Assembly: GCA_015179045.1 (NCBI GenBank)
Contig: WHUZ01000053.1
Span: forward strand, 186,001-250,000
Length of the DNA: 64,000 nucleotides
Origin: Kalaharituber pfeilii
Taxonomy: Eukaryota; Ascomycota; Pezizomycetes; Pezizales; Pezizaceae
Direction of reading: 5' to 3'
Part shown: one piece after another, positions 37,834-49,017 of the stretch
Position numbering within the stretch: position 1 is the stretch's first letter
Layout of the letters: the number at the start of each line of letters is the position of its first letter
Made by a program: the position numbers and the translations under genes
Notes under the pieces: model-generated
What the model was told of the DNA's origin: nothing
Databases searched by the model: none
The model's input: the letters and a program-made list of their open reading frames with translations, nothing else

Positions 37834-38894
37834 GGTTGATGAAGCTGTCTGTGGTTGTCGAAAAATAGACGTAATTTAATTTTATTTTTCTGCCTGGAGG
37901 CAAGAAGAGAGGACGTCAAAAGGGTTTGTTCGAGAGACAAGCCACAATGGACCAATTATTTCTCAATGGCTGTGCTACCCAACAAAACAAGGAAACAGGT
38001 GAAATAATAATCTTCGGTCGTCCAGGAGAAACCTGAGAGGAACGGTCAAAGAGTAGGCTGAAGAAGCAGTTAAGTTCGTGACAGCGGGCAGAGAAAAGGG
38101 AGAAGCTGACTCGGAAAGTGAGGAGAAGCCCGGAGTGCAGTTTTGGGAGGAGGGAGGCGTAAGTTTGGGGGGGGGAGGAGGGCAAATAGTTTCGACCACT
38201 ACAATACAATGAACGGAATACGTATGAATTGGAGGAGTTGGTGATTGTTGTCCACACGAAAGAGTATCGACACGAGGGTCCCGTGAGAAGGGAAGGGAGA
38301 AGAAGGGAGAGGGGAGGAGAGGAGGGGAAGAGGAGAGGAGGGGAGGAGAGGAGGAGGAGTGGAGGGGGGGGTTGAAGGCGTATAGAGCCAGCAGCACCTA
38401 TTTGGAAGGATGTAGAACAGCACACGCAGAAGACTCGGAGCGGCCTGGTCTGTCGGAAGGGTTTTGATTTTCTGGGGGAAATCTTGTTAGTCTTCTGCTG
38501 ATTTGACTTTTTTTTTTTTTTCCCTTTTTTTTTTTTTAATTTAATTTTCCCCGGTGTGGCTAGTAACGCAGCGTTGCAGCGAACCTTAGTCTGTTCGGGG
38601 CTGTTGGCAGTGGAGTAGTGAAGGAGGCGGAGGCGAAGGCAAGCAACTGCTCTCCGTCTTCTCTCAGCTACCAATGAACTGAGATATATACCGTAACGCA
38701 CGTACTTCGTATACTGGGCGCAGTCGGGACGGCTCGGCTCGTTCCCGACTCGTTCTACTCGCCTCCGGCCCTGAACGTCCCCAGACTACACTCGCACTCC
38801 CTTTTGCACCGTTTCGAGGGGTAAGGCCCACAACAGTTAACTCTTCCACATTTGCATATTGGCATCCCCACGAGGGGCTATGCAACTAGACTAT
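37834..38894. promoter_or_regulatory. Upstream region of NRP1 with homopurine tract
   Basis: About 1 kb upstream of the NRP1-like start. It includes a nearly pure purine stretch on the plus strand at about 38,286-38,371 and T-rich runs near 38,509-38,534. Open frames here are low-complexity shadows. It likely holds the 5' UTR and promoter. Confidence 0.5.
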
Positions 38895-39529
38895 CGTATT
38901 CACTCACTTAAGAGGTAGAACACAAACGCGCGCTATGGCGGTCTTGGCAAGCCTTTTAGCGCCAGTGCGCGTGTATTACGCAAGGGGCACGTGATGATCC
39001 CCGGATGCTAACCTCAACACCACGGAGACTGATATTATGAAGGATCAGTCTGAGTGCTGAAGAGACTGGATCAGGGTGATTAACAGACTGGCTTTTGGGT
39101 GCCGAAGAGTAGGAGATATTATATATCAAGTATGTTATGGGGAAGAGCTTTTCCTTACTGACCGATGGTGCAGGGAGAAAGAAGAATCAGCCAAACACAT
39201 ATGGGGAGAGTGCAGAGTATGGAGCCAGAAATGGCCCGGGGGAAGGTCCATCGTTTCTAAAATAATTGTTAGTATATATACTTGAATATAAAGTGTGATA
39301 CATACTTTTTTTTTTATATATATATCATTACTCGCGTGCCATCCTGTGGGCTATGGCGAGGATTTAGGTATGTGATACATACTTGACTAAAGTTGTAGAC
39401 CGCTGCTGTTTAAAATTCTAGATATATGGAAGTTTCTACTCATTTAAATACTCAAACAATCTGGTAAACGCTGGCCTTAATTCACCTAGATAGCTGTGAA
39501 GGGATTCGTTTAATTGGCTTAAACCTGCC

Positions 39530-39598
39530 TGAATGGTCTGGACCGGCCTGAATAGTCTGGACTGGCCTGGTTTGCGGCATGGCCTGGTCTGTTGGATT
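39530..39598. repeat. Short degenerate CTGGACTGGCCTG-type repeat
   Basis: Four imperfect units of about 14 bp (GGTCTGGACCGGCCTGAATA and similar) inside the larger TIR element. Confidence 0.6.
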
Positions 39599-39775
39599 CA
39601 TTGATATCACTTGGTTATTTCTTTTCCTTCCTCGCCTTTGTTATTCCTTCTACTTCCTCATGTGCTTAATCTCACCATAGCCCACAGGGCGGCATGTGAG
39701 TAATGATAAAAAAAAAAAGAAAAAAAAAAAGAAAAAAAGAAAAAATTTCCTTACTGTGGCAGAAGTGGAGCATGG

Positions 39776-39835
39776 TTGTTCTCGTGCCCAGACTCTCATG
39801 GCACGCTTAAATAAGAGAGTCTGGGCACGACAACA
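39776..39835. mobile_element. 60-bp palindromic micro-element with 8-bp target duplication
   Basis: Flanked by direct 8-bp copies of GAGCATGG (39768-39775 and 39836-39843). Termini TTGTTCTCGTGCCCAGACTC and complement form an almost complete hairpin. The paralogous sequence at about 27,610-27,635 (inverted) lacks the insertion and carries a single GAGTATGG, so it serves as an empty site. An 8-bp duplication is typical of hAT-superfamily transposition. Confidence 0.85.
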
Positions 39836-40788
39836 GAGCATGGTATGCTATTTTACTGTGTATCTTTATTCCTTTATTTTGTAGTTATCATAGTCTTGTC
39901 ATAGCCCAAAGGGTAGTATACGAGTAATGATATACGAGGTCACCGGGTGGAAGACGCAAAAAATGTAATGCGCAAATGTGTCGCAGTCGCACAATAGCTA
40001 TATGAGCTACGTAGAAGACTAGCGAGCATCACTAGTCAAGTGTCTTTTGGCCTGGCGGGTGGCGTTTACCACCTCCGTTACAGAGTATAGAGATAATGGC
40101 AGCCAGAGGGTCTTGGCATGAGACTCTGGTGCATCAAAGAGCGCGCTAGCGTGATTAATAGCGCCTGAAGTTCTGCCAAGACTACACTAGCGCGCGTTTG
40201 TGCTTTACCTCTTAAGTGAGTGAATACGGTATATCGACATACTGCAGTCCAGTTACCGCTAGTTGCGAGCACATATTCTGGTTCGCCAACACCACCATGG
40301 TCCAGGTCGTGCCTCCATCCATGAATGGCTTTCCTATTGTCCTTGTACCCAAGGGCTCATCTTCCCGAGAAAAGCGAACGGACTTTCAGTTCGGCACCCG
40401 CTTGATGACAACTTCGGAATTCATCTCGCTGATGTTCTGGTTATGAGACTAGCTGACACCCATACTTGGACGGTCCAAAGTACTTGGCTAAGGAGAGAAT
40501 ACCTCTTATAATGATTTGTATACGTAAAGTGCGTGATGTGCAAGCACATAGCGCCAGTCATCATGGAAATATATCTATTTCGGGTGGCATTGACAGCAAG
40601 TTTCCACCACGCGCCGGTTATAACTGGGCCGAAGTTCAGAGATCCAAGCGTATGATATAATCAATTCTCACTGTTAAGTCAAGTGGGAAGGAAAGAAGGA
40701 GGATCTCAGCCAATGACAGACACTCAAGTCGTGCCAGACGCTGATTGGTATGTTCCAGGCTCACATCTTTGCAGAATCAGAGATGTTA

Positions 40789-42027
40789 CAGTCAGACATT
40801 ACGATAACGAACCTAGCTATAGCGAAAACCTTGCTATTACGAAACTCACTGCTCTTCCGGATTTCCCTCTCCACTCATTCTGCCCTTGCTATAACAAATC
40901 CCACCAGATAACGAAATGAAAAAAAGTTAGTGGAAGTTACTTCTGTCTACATACAAATTGTTCTTGCTATAACGAAAAGTTGGCTTATATCTTTGCCTGC
41001 GACGAATAGCAAAGCCTAAATGTTTATAAGAATTTTATACTATTAAGACAATGATATACCTCTTCATTCATAAAATGCTATGGAATTCATTCAAGATCTC
41101 GTTTTTAGATGTTTCGGCTCTAATCTTTCTTGCATATCTGATGCTTCACAAATTTACTTAATGCTCGCTGCTTGTTAGCAGTCGTTGACATCTTGACAGT
41201 TCTAATTACTGAGGGCTAGTCTGAATCGAAGGCAGTCTGCTACAGATTTCTATGAGTTCAAGATTCACTCATGCTCCATTATATAGTCTCGAATATTTTT
41301 TGATTTGGTTATATCCTTTGCTTGTAAGTTAATATGAAGTGTGCTGCAATAGCTGTTGAGGAGTCCGAACTCAGCTGCCAAGGTTGCATGACTAATTTGT
41401 CACAATTCTCTATAACGAAAAGAGAAAACCTTTTATACACTCTGCAAAAACCTTTGATACTCATCATGCCATTAAAGTAGTAACAATACCACCTTGGCAT
41501 GGTTTTTTAAGAGCAGCGATATATCAGCAAACGCATCTGGTGCTGAGATACGGGCAATATGCCTATTTGTTTAAACGCGTTGGACATATATGAATCGACA
41601 TATGCCCCTAGCTATTTGGCTCATTCCTACTATTCAGCTTATTGCTGTTCAACTCCAGGTTCACTGCTGCAGGTACTACTAACTACTCCTGCTGTTAGAC
41701 TACCACTTCTACTCGTGCTCACTAATCTCGCTGCTCTGTCTCAGGCTTCTGCTCAACTTCTCACCACTAACCGAGTGGCATTATGTCGAACACGTTAAAA
41801 AAAGAGGTATTGCCAGTATCTTAGAACTTGACGCGCTTGCTGAACACGCATATATCGCTGCTCTTAGAAAACCATGCCAAGATGGTGTTGTTACTTTTTC
41901 AATGATATGATGGGTATTTCAAAGGGTTTTGCTTTTGCTGCAAGTATATTAAAGGTTTTCTCATAACGAAAACCTTGCTATAACGAAAGGGCCAAATTTA
42001 CATGTTCGTTATAACAAGGTCTGACTG
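40789..42027. mobile_element. Pogo-like foldback element
   Basis: About 24-bp terminal repeats (CAGTCAGACATTACGATAAC at left; the complement of CAGTCAGACCTTGTTATAAC at right), resembling pogo/Fot1 ends, with TA on the left flank. Inside, about 41,395-41,600 and 41,770-41,990 are inverted copies of each other (CTTGGCATGGTTTT.TAAGAG on both), so most of the element is a large palindrome. A degenerate coding trace on the plus strand reads RGIASILELDALAEHAY then AALRKPCQ. Confidence 0.7.
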
Positions 42028-43017
42028 TCATTCCTACTGCGCGATCCACCGTGGAGTAATACGCTAGCTTTACCTGTCCGTATTCACGTTCGAAGCCCAC
42101 CAGGGGAATCATAGATTGTTTTGAAGAATACCTTGGTGGGTTTTTATACGCCGAAGTTACACATCACGCACATACCCTTATCTAAGGCTCCTCTCATCGC
42201 AAACCAATGTACCACAATTAACTTCGAGGTTCACTATTCTCAGTGACACTTCGCCACGGATGACCATCCCAGAGGGGACCTCTCTAGGGGCTCAGCATCT
42301 GATGCTAGTCTTTATGATATTGATTGCCTTCCCTGCAAATGTTTGCAACAACAAATGACCAGTTTCCAAAGCAAAGCAAGGTCAATCAGCAGAGTCGAAG
42401 GACGTGGTAGAGGATCACAAACTGAGTGGAGCTGCTCTAGCCTGAAACACAGGAGTTCATCCGACTCATATTTCAAACGCAATCGTTTAGCGCACATAAA
42501 CTAATAGTGTTTCTGTCCCTGACTATGACATCGGGCTGCAACAATACAAAGTGGATTAGTCATCCCATCGGCGGCATATCAATATGGGAACAAACTACTT
42601 GCCAGTATGTCTGTTTTTGCACTACAAGAATAAATGTGCATCCTTTCACACAACAATTTCTTCAGACCATTTTCCAGGAACATGTTTCTCTTGAGATTGC
42701 AGGTTCCTATCAGGTCGATTTTACCAACCAGAGAAGGAGGATAAGGATTGATAATGGTGGCATCAGGATTGATGAATGTTAACCAATCCTTTGAATGGTT
42801 AACTGATGCAAAGTAGGGATCGAAGGTGCCGACCACGTTGCTGGCATACCAACAATCGATTCACTTGCTTCATTTCAGTACCCATTAGCCTTACTTACAG
42901 CCGAGAAACATATCTGTTCAACAATGGTCTATGATTAATATTAGTTTCCTATAAGTATACTCAAGTTATGTCAGATTTTGACTAAATAGCTTAATTACTG
43001 GTAGTCTCCTCTGGGGG

Positions 43018-43103
43018 TGTTCTCGTACCCAGATGGGCACTGGATGCTGCCAAGAGGTGCAAAGACCCAGTGCTGACAAATAATAGTCTGGGCACGAGAA
43101 CAA
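43018..43103. mobile_element. 86-bp micro-element with 8-bp target duplication
   Basis: Flanked by direct repeats TCTGGGGG (43010-43017 and 43104-43111). Left terminus TGTTCTCGTACCCAGA, right terminus complement of TTGTTCTCGTGCCCAGACTA. It shares ends with the 60-bp copy at 39,776 and the interior with the decayed copy at 32,860. It appears to be a longer member of the same family. Confidence 0.85.
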
Positions 43104-45067
43104 TCTGGGGGCTAGTTCAGCCAAATTGGAAAGTTTCGAGAAACAAGCCTTCTTTAGTAAGTCACTTGCAATATGCAAATTGCTCATTACCATACGTCAT
43201 CAGTTTCGCTAAGTCTGCGATTTTCTCTGCGCGGGACAATGTATTTTATTGTAATACCTTGCAGCAATCGATTAACCTCCTCGATATCCCTTCAAATCAG
43301 CCCTATCAAACGTACAGAGTGAAATAAGTACTCAGATGTTGCTTCATGCCATTGTGAAGCTTGGGCGCTTTTTTTTTTACTTTTTTTTTTTCTTTGAGGG
43401 GAGGGGACTGTAGAGCTCCTGGGCTCTGCCCGATTCTAGATAGAAAATAGAAAGCAATTATACTTCTTACACATGTGTGATCTTAGTCTGGTTGGCACGA
43501 CCCCCGACCGGAGTGTGATTTCTACCCTCACCTTTTCCGATTTGGTCTAGTTAAATCTGTCTTCCTTTCTTCTTCCCAAGCTTCATCAACCTGTTCCATC
43601 AACTTAAACACTGGAATTACCACCTTTTCCTTACGTTTATCCTTAGGCTCCATCACCGTCGCAAAAACTTGCAATGGAGTTACTTAGCCAAAGTACAACT
43701 AACTCCAGTCTATGGCATTGTCTCTCAGCTTTGTTGATAAACACAATCCCAGAATAAGGTAAGTATTCGTTGCCATCTACAGCTGCAAAGGACTAACTCA
43801 AGTAATTGCTCTCAAATGATGATCGAGAGCAAGAGGTATGTCTGCATTGGATACTACTATTATACGCATTGGCATGGAGGACCCGGATATATAGTCAATG
43901 CTATATCGCAGAACCCTGCTAAAGGCTTTGCTGCAATAGGTGGTCTAGACCCTTCGCTCTCCTGTGTACGCCTTCTGGGCTAATGTTGTACCAATATAAC
44001 ACTAGCTCAAATATACTGGGTCCCCAAGTCACGAGATACTAACTAGAAACAATCGAGCATTGCAAAGCTAGATTAGTTGCAAAGTAGTCGTTAGTCAGCA
44101 TTCAGTTGGGGAACATAAGCTAGATTGAACTTCTGTCAAGCTAGTTTCGATATCAAGGTTACCTAGCGATGCTGTCGCAACGAAGTATGACATAGTGGCC
44201 TTAGCTTCGTCGCTATGCCATCGTACAGAAATCTGGGGCACCCAATTAGTATCAAACTACGTCATGGTTTCATGGTTTGATCCGAACCTGCCCTTTATGA
44301 TAAGCCAAGATCCAAGTACTATTCAGCAGGCTTCATGTCAAGCATGTCAATGCAGTCGGAAGTATGAATAAACACCCATCGATAATCTGGTAGAGGCTAA
44401 GGCGGGCTGGGTAGGAGGCTAAAGGAAGTTAATCGATAGGACTCTCACAAGGGCACAGGGGCAGTATTGTGCGCCATCGTGACCAACCAAGGGTGACATA
44501 TTAAATATTAGGGAAATTTCATTCGCTTGGTCTAGACATAAAGGCGTTACAAATCACACTGATGCTCAATAGTCCTTTACCTTTACCTGCCTTTGATGGA
44601 AATAGCGGGGGTCCCGGGTTCCTATTATTAGTCCTTTATGATATACCGACTCCTGGTTACGAGACTAATACCGACTGGCCTATGGTGCAACCACAAGGGG
44701 TTACAAGATCATTTTGATAATGCACGGCATTGGAATGGCGTTTGAGTTTGCACCACATACGCAAACAAGCCCACGTGAAGCCCACGCTAGAAATACCCAG
44801 CTGTCAGTCCTGCCATGCGCTCGCTGCTCGCTGCCAGGGATATTGGGAAGGGTGTCTGCTCTCTGAGGCGTAACTTTCAAACCAAGGCCGAGAGCTTGCA
44901 CACATTGTAGCCATCGGTTACTGGACAGAGCACTGCTTTCGCAGGCAACTGGCGGGGGGGTGGGGGGGGGGGGGCGCAGTGCAGCGCCGATGGTTGGTTG
45001 GCTGCGCCTGATGCCGGGGCTCGCCTGGCTACTTGGCCTGCCTCTGCTGGCTGATCTCCAGGCTCGA

Positions 45068-45069
45068 CA

Positions 45070-45099
<30 letters not shown>
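45068..45099. repeat. (CACG)n microsatellite
   Basis: Eight tandem 4-bp units of CACG/ACGC in the GC-rich stretch upstream of the F-box gene. Confidence 0.9.
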
Positions 45100-45100
<1 letters not shown>

Positions 45101-45878
45101 CTGGAGCAGCTGGCCGCTGGCCGCTGTTTACTTACTCTACCGAGCACCGCTTGCGGCTGCTGGATGGATGCCTACAGGCGGCCCTCCTGTCTTGCTCCAG
45201 CTGTCAGCAGGTGCGAAGAGGGCGTGCAATCTGCGCTGCAGCTACCGCACAGCGTCGCCCACGTCCTCTCAGCGCTGCCCTCCCTCGCACAGCGCCGTGT
45301 GCAGCCACCCAAACTCCCCACTCTCCCTGTCCCCCAGTCCCACGGAACTTCAACGCTGCTCGAAGCCTTAGGCGAAAGTGCTTAATCTCCATGCGCAACG
45401 TTGCTATTCAAGCGAGAAACTCGCAGAGCAAGTATGCATGCAAGTAGCTACAGCAGAATAGGCGTTTCACACCCGTTCACTTCTGCACGCCCAATTAACG
45501 TGTCCTCCCCCAAGCCCGCTTCTGTCGCTCACCAATCATCCCCCCCCCCCCCCTCCCCCACCCCCCACCCCCTCCAGAAAGAAGGAAAAAAAAATAAAAT
45601 AAAATAAATTTTTTTAAAAAAAATACCCCCTCCCCCTCCCCTCCCCCTCCCCCTCAGCCCCCACCCCCCGGTTTCCCATTACAAACTTAGCACATTGCCC
45701 TCCCATAAAGCAACACAATCCCTCAACCAAAGCACTCGGACATCAGCGATTCGCCCCATTTGCTCGGTCCCTTGCTCACTTATGGGCCTCTGCCGAAACC
45801 GTCTCCACCTCGCCCTGTGTCAATCAAAGAACCCCCCCCTGTCCGCTTTTCCATCCCCATATACCCAGACCACGCACA

Positions 45879-47708
45879 ATGGATCTCTTCCGCCGAATAA
45901 GATCCAAGATCTCCTCGTCAAATCTCAAGAAGCAGCACCGGAAAGTCGCCAGCGGGAGCGGTAGTGGCAATAGCAGCAACACACTGGATGTCCAGAATGG
46001 CTACGGCCGCCAGCAGCATCATAGTGACGCGTTCTCGAATTCCAATTCGAGCCATCGGACAGCAAGTTACGAGTCGACATCTAGCTATGGTGGCCACGGA
46101 AGCTACGGAAGGACCTTGTCTCCCGCATCGCAGCTACCCGCCGTGATCCTGACTACGATTTTCACTTACATTTGCCCGCACGGAAGTGACGCCGGATATC
46201 TGTGCTCGGAGGATAGCCTCGCCGGCAACGGGTGCCCGCTGTGCAACACTCGAGATCTCGCACAGGTGTCCAAGGTTTGTCGAAAATGGCGACAAGCGGC
46301 TCTCAAGCAGCTGTACCAGAACGTGCGGTTGGAGCAAGTACATTACTGCGAGCTGGAAGAGGAGCTATGGCGGCGTCGAAACAGGCGATCGTTCTTTTCA
46401 AATGGTAATACTGATTCAAATGAGCCAGTGAAGACGAGAATGAGATTGCTCTACAGGACTGCACAGGAGAACGAGGAGATTGCAAACATGATTTTGTATG
46501 TCAAGGCACCGTTTTGGGTGCGCGAGGGATGCAAGCAGGAGCTGACGTTGCTTGTATCGTTGCTGCCAAATCTCCGTTATGTTGACTTGCCACAAGCAGT
46601 CTATGTTGCGGACCACTCGTGTCCATTGTTATCTACGCTCAAATCGCGGTCGTCACAGCTCCGGCTCATGGGGTGGAAGGGCGGCTCAGAAACAAGTTTC
46701 ATGCACGCCGCTGCTGATCAGCCGTGGAAGATGCTTGAAATTATTTCGTTGTCGAGTATGAAGATTGACGATACACAGTTGCAGACAGTGCTATGTACAC
46801 TGCCGCATTTACAGTCCATTAAGTTGGAGGACATGACATATTTGACAGATGCCCTGTTCGACGCGGATGAGACATCGATGGGGTTTCCTCAAGTAAAGTC
46901 CTTGACGATAGAGGAGTGTCCGAACCTGACTATGAAGGGTATCAAGCAATATCTTACAATACAGAGCTTCAGTCCTATACTGGCGGAACTTACATTGACA
47001 AACACAGGGATTATACCTGATCACCTTAATTCTATACTTTCGATTGCACCAGTACTGAAAAAGTTATCAATCACGGCGGCGGTGTCAAAGCCATGTCCAC
47101 CTGTGTCACAGCTGAGACATATCTCGAGTACCTCGCTGAGGGAATTGACGTACGATATCTCTAATGACGATTCAAGCAAAGGGTTGACGGCGGGTGCGCC
47201 GTCGTATTATACGTATTTGGCGGACTCGCTGTGTAGTGGTACCTTGCCTTCCTTACGGAAAATGTCGGTCAACGAAGCGAGATTCTCGGTTCGGTTACGC
47301 GGGACGTACACGCCCAGAACGAATAAGGATGACAGTAGCATCTACGGCAGCTCACCAAACACCATTATATTAAGTAATGGGGATGGGAGTGAGGAGTTCT
47401 CGGAGCAGCGTGTAGACGTATATTGCAAAGGACCTACCGAAATGACGTGGAAACAGTACATGTGGATATGTGCGAGTAGTCCTGGGATTAGGGCCGGGGA
47501 TGGAGGGAAGATGATGACGATTGTGGATATGGAACCGGAGAAGCAGTGGACGAGCTCGAGGGGCTTTTTGACGATACCTGGGGCAGGGGAGGGCGGAGGG
47601 ATTGGGGGGATGGGCGGGAGGGACAAGGAGTTGAGCAAAAAGGAGAGGAAGAGGGAAAAGAGGAGGAGTTTGAATGATACATATGGGATGGGGGCGGAGT
47701 ATTATTAA
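45879..47708 (+). CDS. F-box protein with leucine-rich-repeat-like C-terminus
   Basis: Single-exon gene of 609 aa, probably a substrate receptor of an SCF ubiquitin ligase. Residues about 1-80 are basic then Ser/Gly-rich. The F-box lies at about 85-150 (LPAVILTTIFTYICPHG ... LAQVSKVCRKWRQAALKQLY), split by a Cys-containing insert. LRR-like repeats follow (LVSLLPNLRYVDLPQ; LCTLPHLQSIKLEDMTYLTD; VKSLTIEECPNLTMKGI; LAELTLTNTGI). The C-terminal tail is Gly-rich then basic (KKERKREKRR). I do not recognise a named orthologue; the family is common in filamentous ascomycetes. The start is the first ATG after a C-rich leader. It is convergent with VPS54. Confidence 0.88.
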   Translation: MDLFRRIRSKISSSNLKKQHRKVASGSGSGNSSNTLDVQNGYGRQQHHSDAFSNSNSSHRTASYESTSSYGGHGSYGRTLSPASQLPAVILTTIFTYICPHGSDAGYLCSEDSLAGNGCPLCNTRDLAQVSKVCRKWRQAALKQLYQNVRLEQVHYCELEEELWRRRNRRSFFSNGNTDSNEPVKTRMRLLYRTAQENEEIANMILYVKAPFWVREGCKQELTLLVSLLPNLRYVDLPQAVYVADHSCPLLSTLKSRSSQLRLMGWKGGSETSFMHAAADQPWKMLEIISLSSMKIDDTQLQTVLCTLPHLQSIKLEDMTYLTDALFDADETSMGFPQVKSLTIEECPNLTMKGIKQYLTIQSFSPILAELTLTNTGIIPDHLNSILSIAPVLKKLSITAAVSKPCPPVSQLRHISSTSLRELTYDISNDDSSKGLTAGAPSYYTYLADSLCSGTLPSLRKMSVNEARFSVRLRGTYTPRTNKDDSSIYGSSPNTIILSNGDGSEEFSEQRVDVYCKGPTEMTWKQYMWICASSPGIRAGDGGKMMTIVDMEPEKQWTSSRGFLTIPGAGEGGGIGGMGGRDKELSKKERKREKRRSLNDTYGMGAEYY

Positions 47709-49017
47709 TAGGTGTCTGTGTGTGTGTGGGGGGGGGTTGTGGGAATGTTCAAGCGTGCTCTGCGGTTGGGTCTGTGTTGGATGTATGGATGGACTGAGTA
47801 GGATACCCTAGGCTTGCAATTGGTGGAGCACCGGTGAAGACCTACTAGTACAGATTGCAGCGAAAGAGGGACGAGGATACCCTTTTGCCTTTACTTTGTT
47901 ATTATCCTTCAGCCGAGGATGCATTGGGAGAAGACAAAAGAGGGGACGGACGGATGGATGACTGGGCGGGGTAACTTTGAGTTTGTGTTTTTTGCTCCTT
48001 GCTGCTGCGTTAAGGGAATGGAAGAGAAAAAAATCATAGGAAAAAAGGAAAAGGGAGCCGCGAGGAGGGAAGGAACTCTGCTGGACAAAATCTTTCATTG
48101 TCCCCATCAAATTACTTTTGTTTATCTGTTACCGTTGTTAAGCCTTTTCCTAGTCTTCGCTTCGCTTCTCTCTCCCCGCCTTTTCCTTTTTTAATATCTT
48201 TTTCTTTCCTTTTTTTTTTCTCTCTTTTTTTCCTTCTCCTCCCCCTATGCTACGGTATGCATGCTGGAGTTTACGTTGCTCTACTTTTCTTTTCCTTTTC
48301 TTTTTTTTTTTAAAGAAGGAAAAAATATTTTGATTGCTTGGATAGCTCTGGATGTTCTTCTAATAATAAGGATATATACCCAGGGGGGATGTTGGGGATG
48401 TTGGGAGGGATATGGGGTGTTGAGATCTGAGATCTGAGTACTTAAACCCACATACATAAATAAGCTTAGGTTACTACCTGTGCTGGTGGCTTGGCATGAG
48501 AACTTACAAGTCGTCAATATTCGTAATGCTTGCAAAATGATCAGAATGTTAAGCGTTACTGAACGGTTTGCCAGTTTACGCGGAATCACGTATGAATTCA
48601 TATCTATACATTTCCGAATGGCCTTATTGCTTGAACCCTCACGCTCTCCGCTCGTCAAGGAAAATGGATACAGGGTAGGCAAATTTCGTTACGGAGACTT
48701 TATGGGCCGGGGGAGTCTGTTTCGACTCATTTGGTTGGTTGGTAGGGAACTAAGTGCGTAGGTAGGTAGGTAGGGTAGGTAAGGAGGAACAAAAAACGAA
48801 GATGGGGGGAAAGAAAAAATAAAAAGGGGACATTTATGACAGTCGAATAGAGAAAAAGATAAAAATAAAAATAAAAAAATAAAAACTCCAAAACACCCCA
48901 ATGAATACATTCGTTACATTAAGAACATCAGGGTCATGGCAACATGGCAAAGCAGCACAACGAAGGGAAAAAGAAGCGTGGCCGAATGGAACAACTCAAC
49001 ACAACCCCCACACTCTC
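47709..49017. other. Intergenic between convergent genes, no gene seen
   Basis: About 1.3 kb with T-rich and A-rich runs (48,190-48,315 and 48,840-48,890). Short open frames are Phe/Leu- or Lys-rich artefacts of base composition. It probably holds both 3' UTRs. Confidence 0.55.

Larger units (their letters stand above)
38895..40228. mobile_element. TIR element with CAAACGCGCGCTAG core, copy 2
   Basis: Inverted termini CGTATTCACTCACTTAAGAG at left and its complement ending about 40,228, followed by ACAAACGCGCGCT on both sides; about 1.33 kb. The left part encodes CRRVGDIIYQVCYGEELF then a Cys/His string (C...H....C) at 39,076-39,285, resembling the zinc knuckle at the end of some LINE proteins; this is weak. 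The right part (39,650-40,220) matches copy 1 in inverse. A 60-bp micro-element is inserted at 39,776. Confidence 0.8.
42028..45878. other. Repeat-derived and low-complexity region upstream of the F-box gene
   Basis: 42.0-44.7 kb has no intact gene and, apart from the 86-bp micro-element, no clear repeats. 44.7-45.5 kb turns GC-rich with CACG repeats and shadow open frames. 45,540-45,670 has long C runs and an A/T island just before the F-box start and probably belongs to its promoter/5' UTR. Confidence 0.55.

Noticed and set aside
38160..38700. Open frames rich in Ser/Leu/Pro upstream of NRP1
   Set aside because: Translations of the homopurine/homopyrimidine tract; no conserved content.
40216..40660. 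Overlapping plus-strand open frames of 64-82 codons
   Set aside because: No single frame persists, no splice pattern joins them, and they lie between two transposon remnants.
44701..45447. Open frames of 100-148 codons in the GC-rich stretch
   Set aside because: Composition follows the CACG repeat and GC bias; no recognisable domain, and overlapping frames on both strands look equally good.
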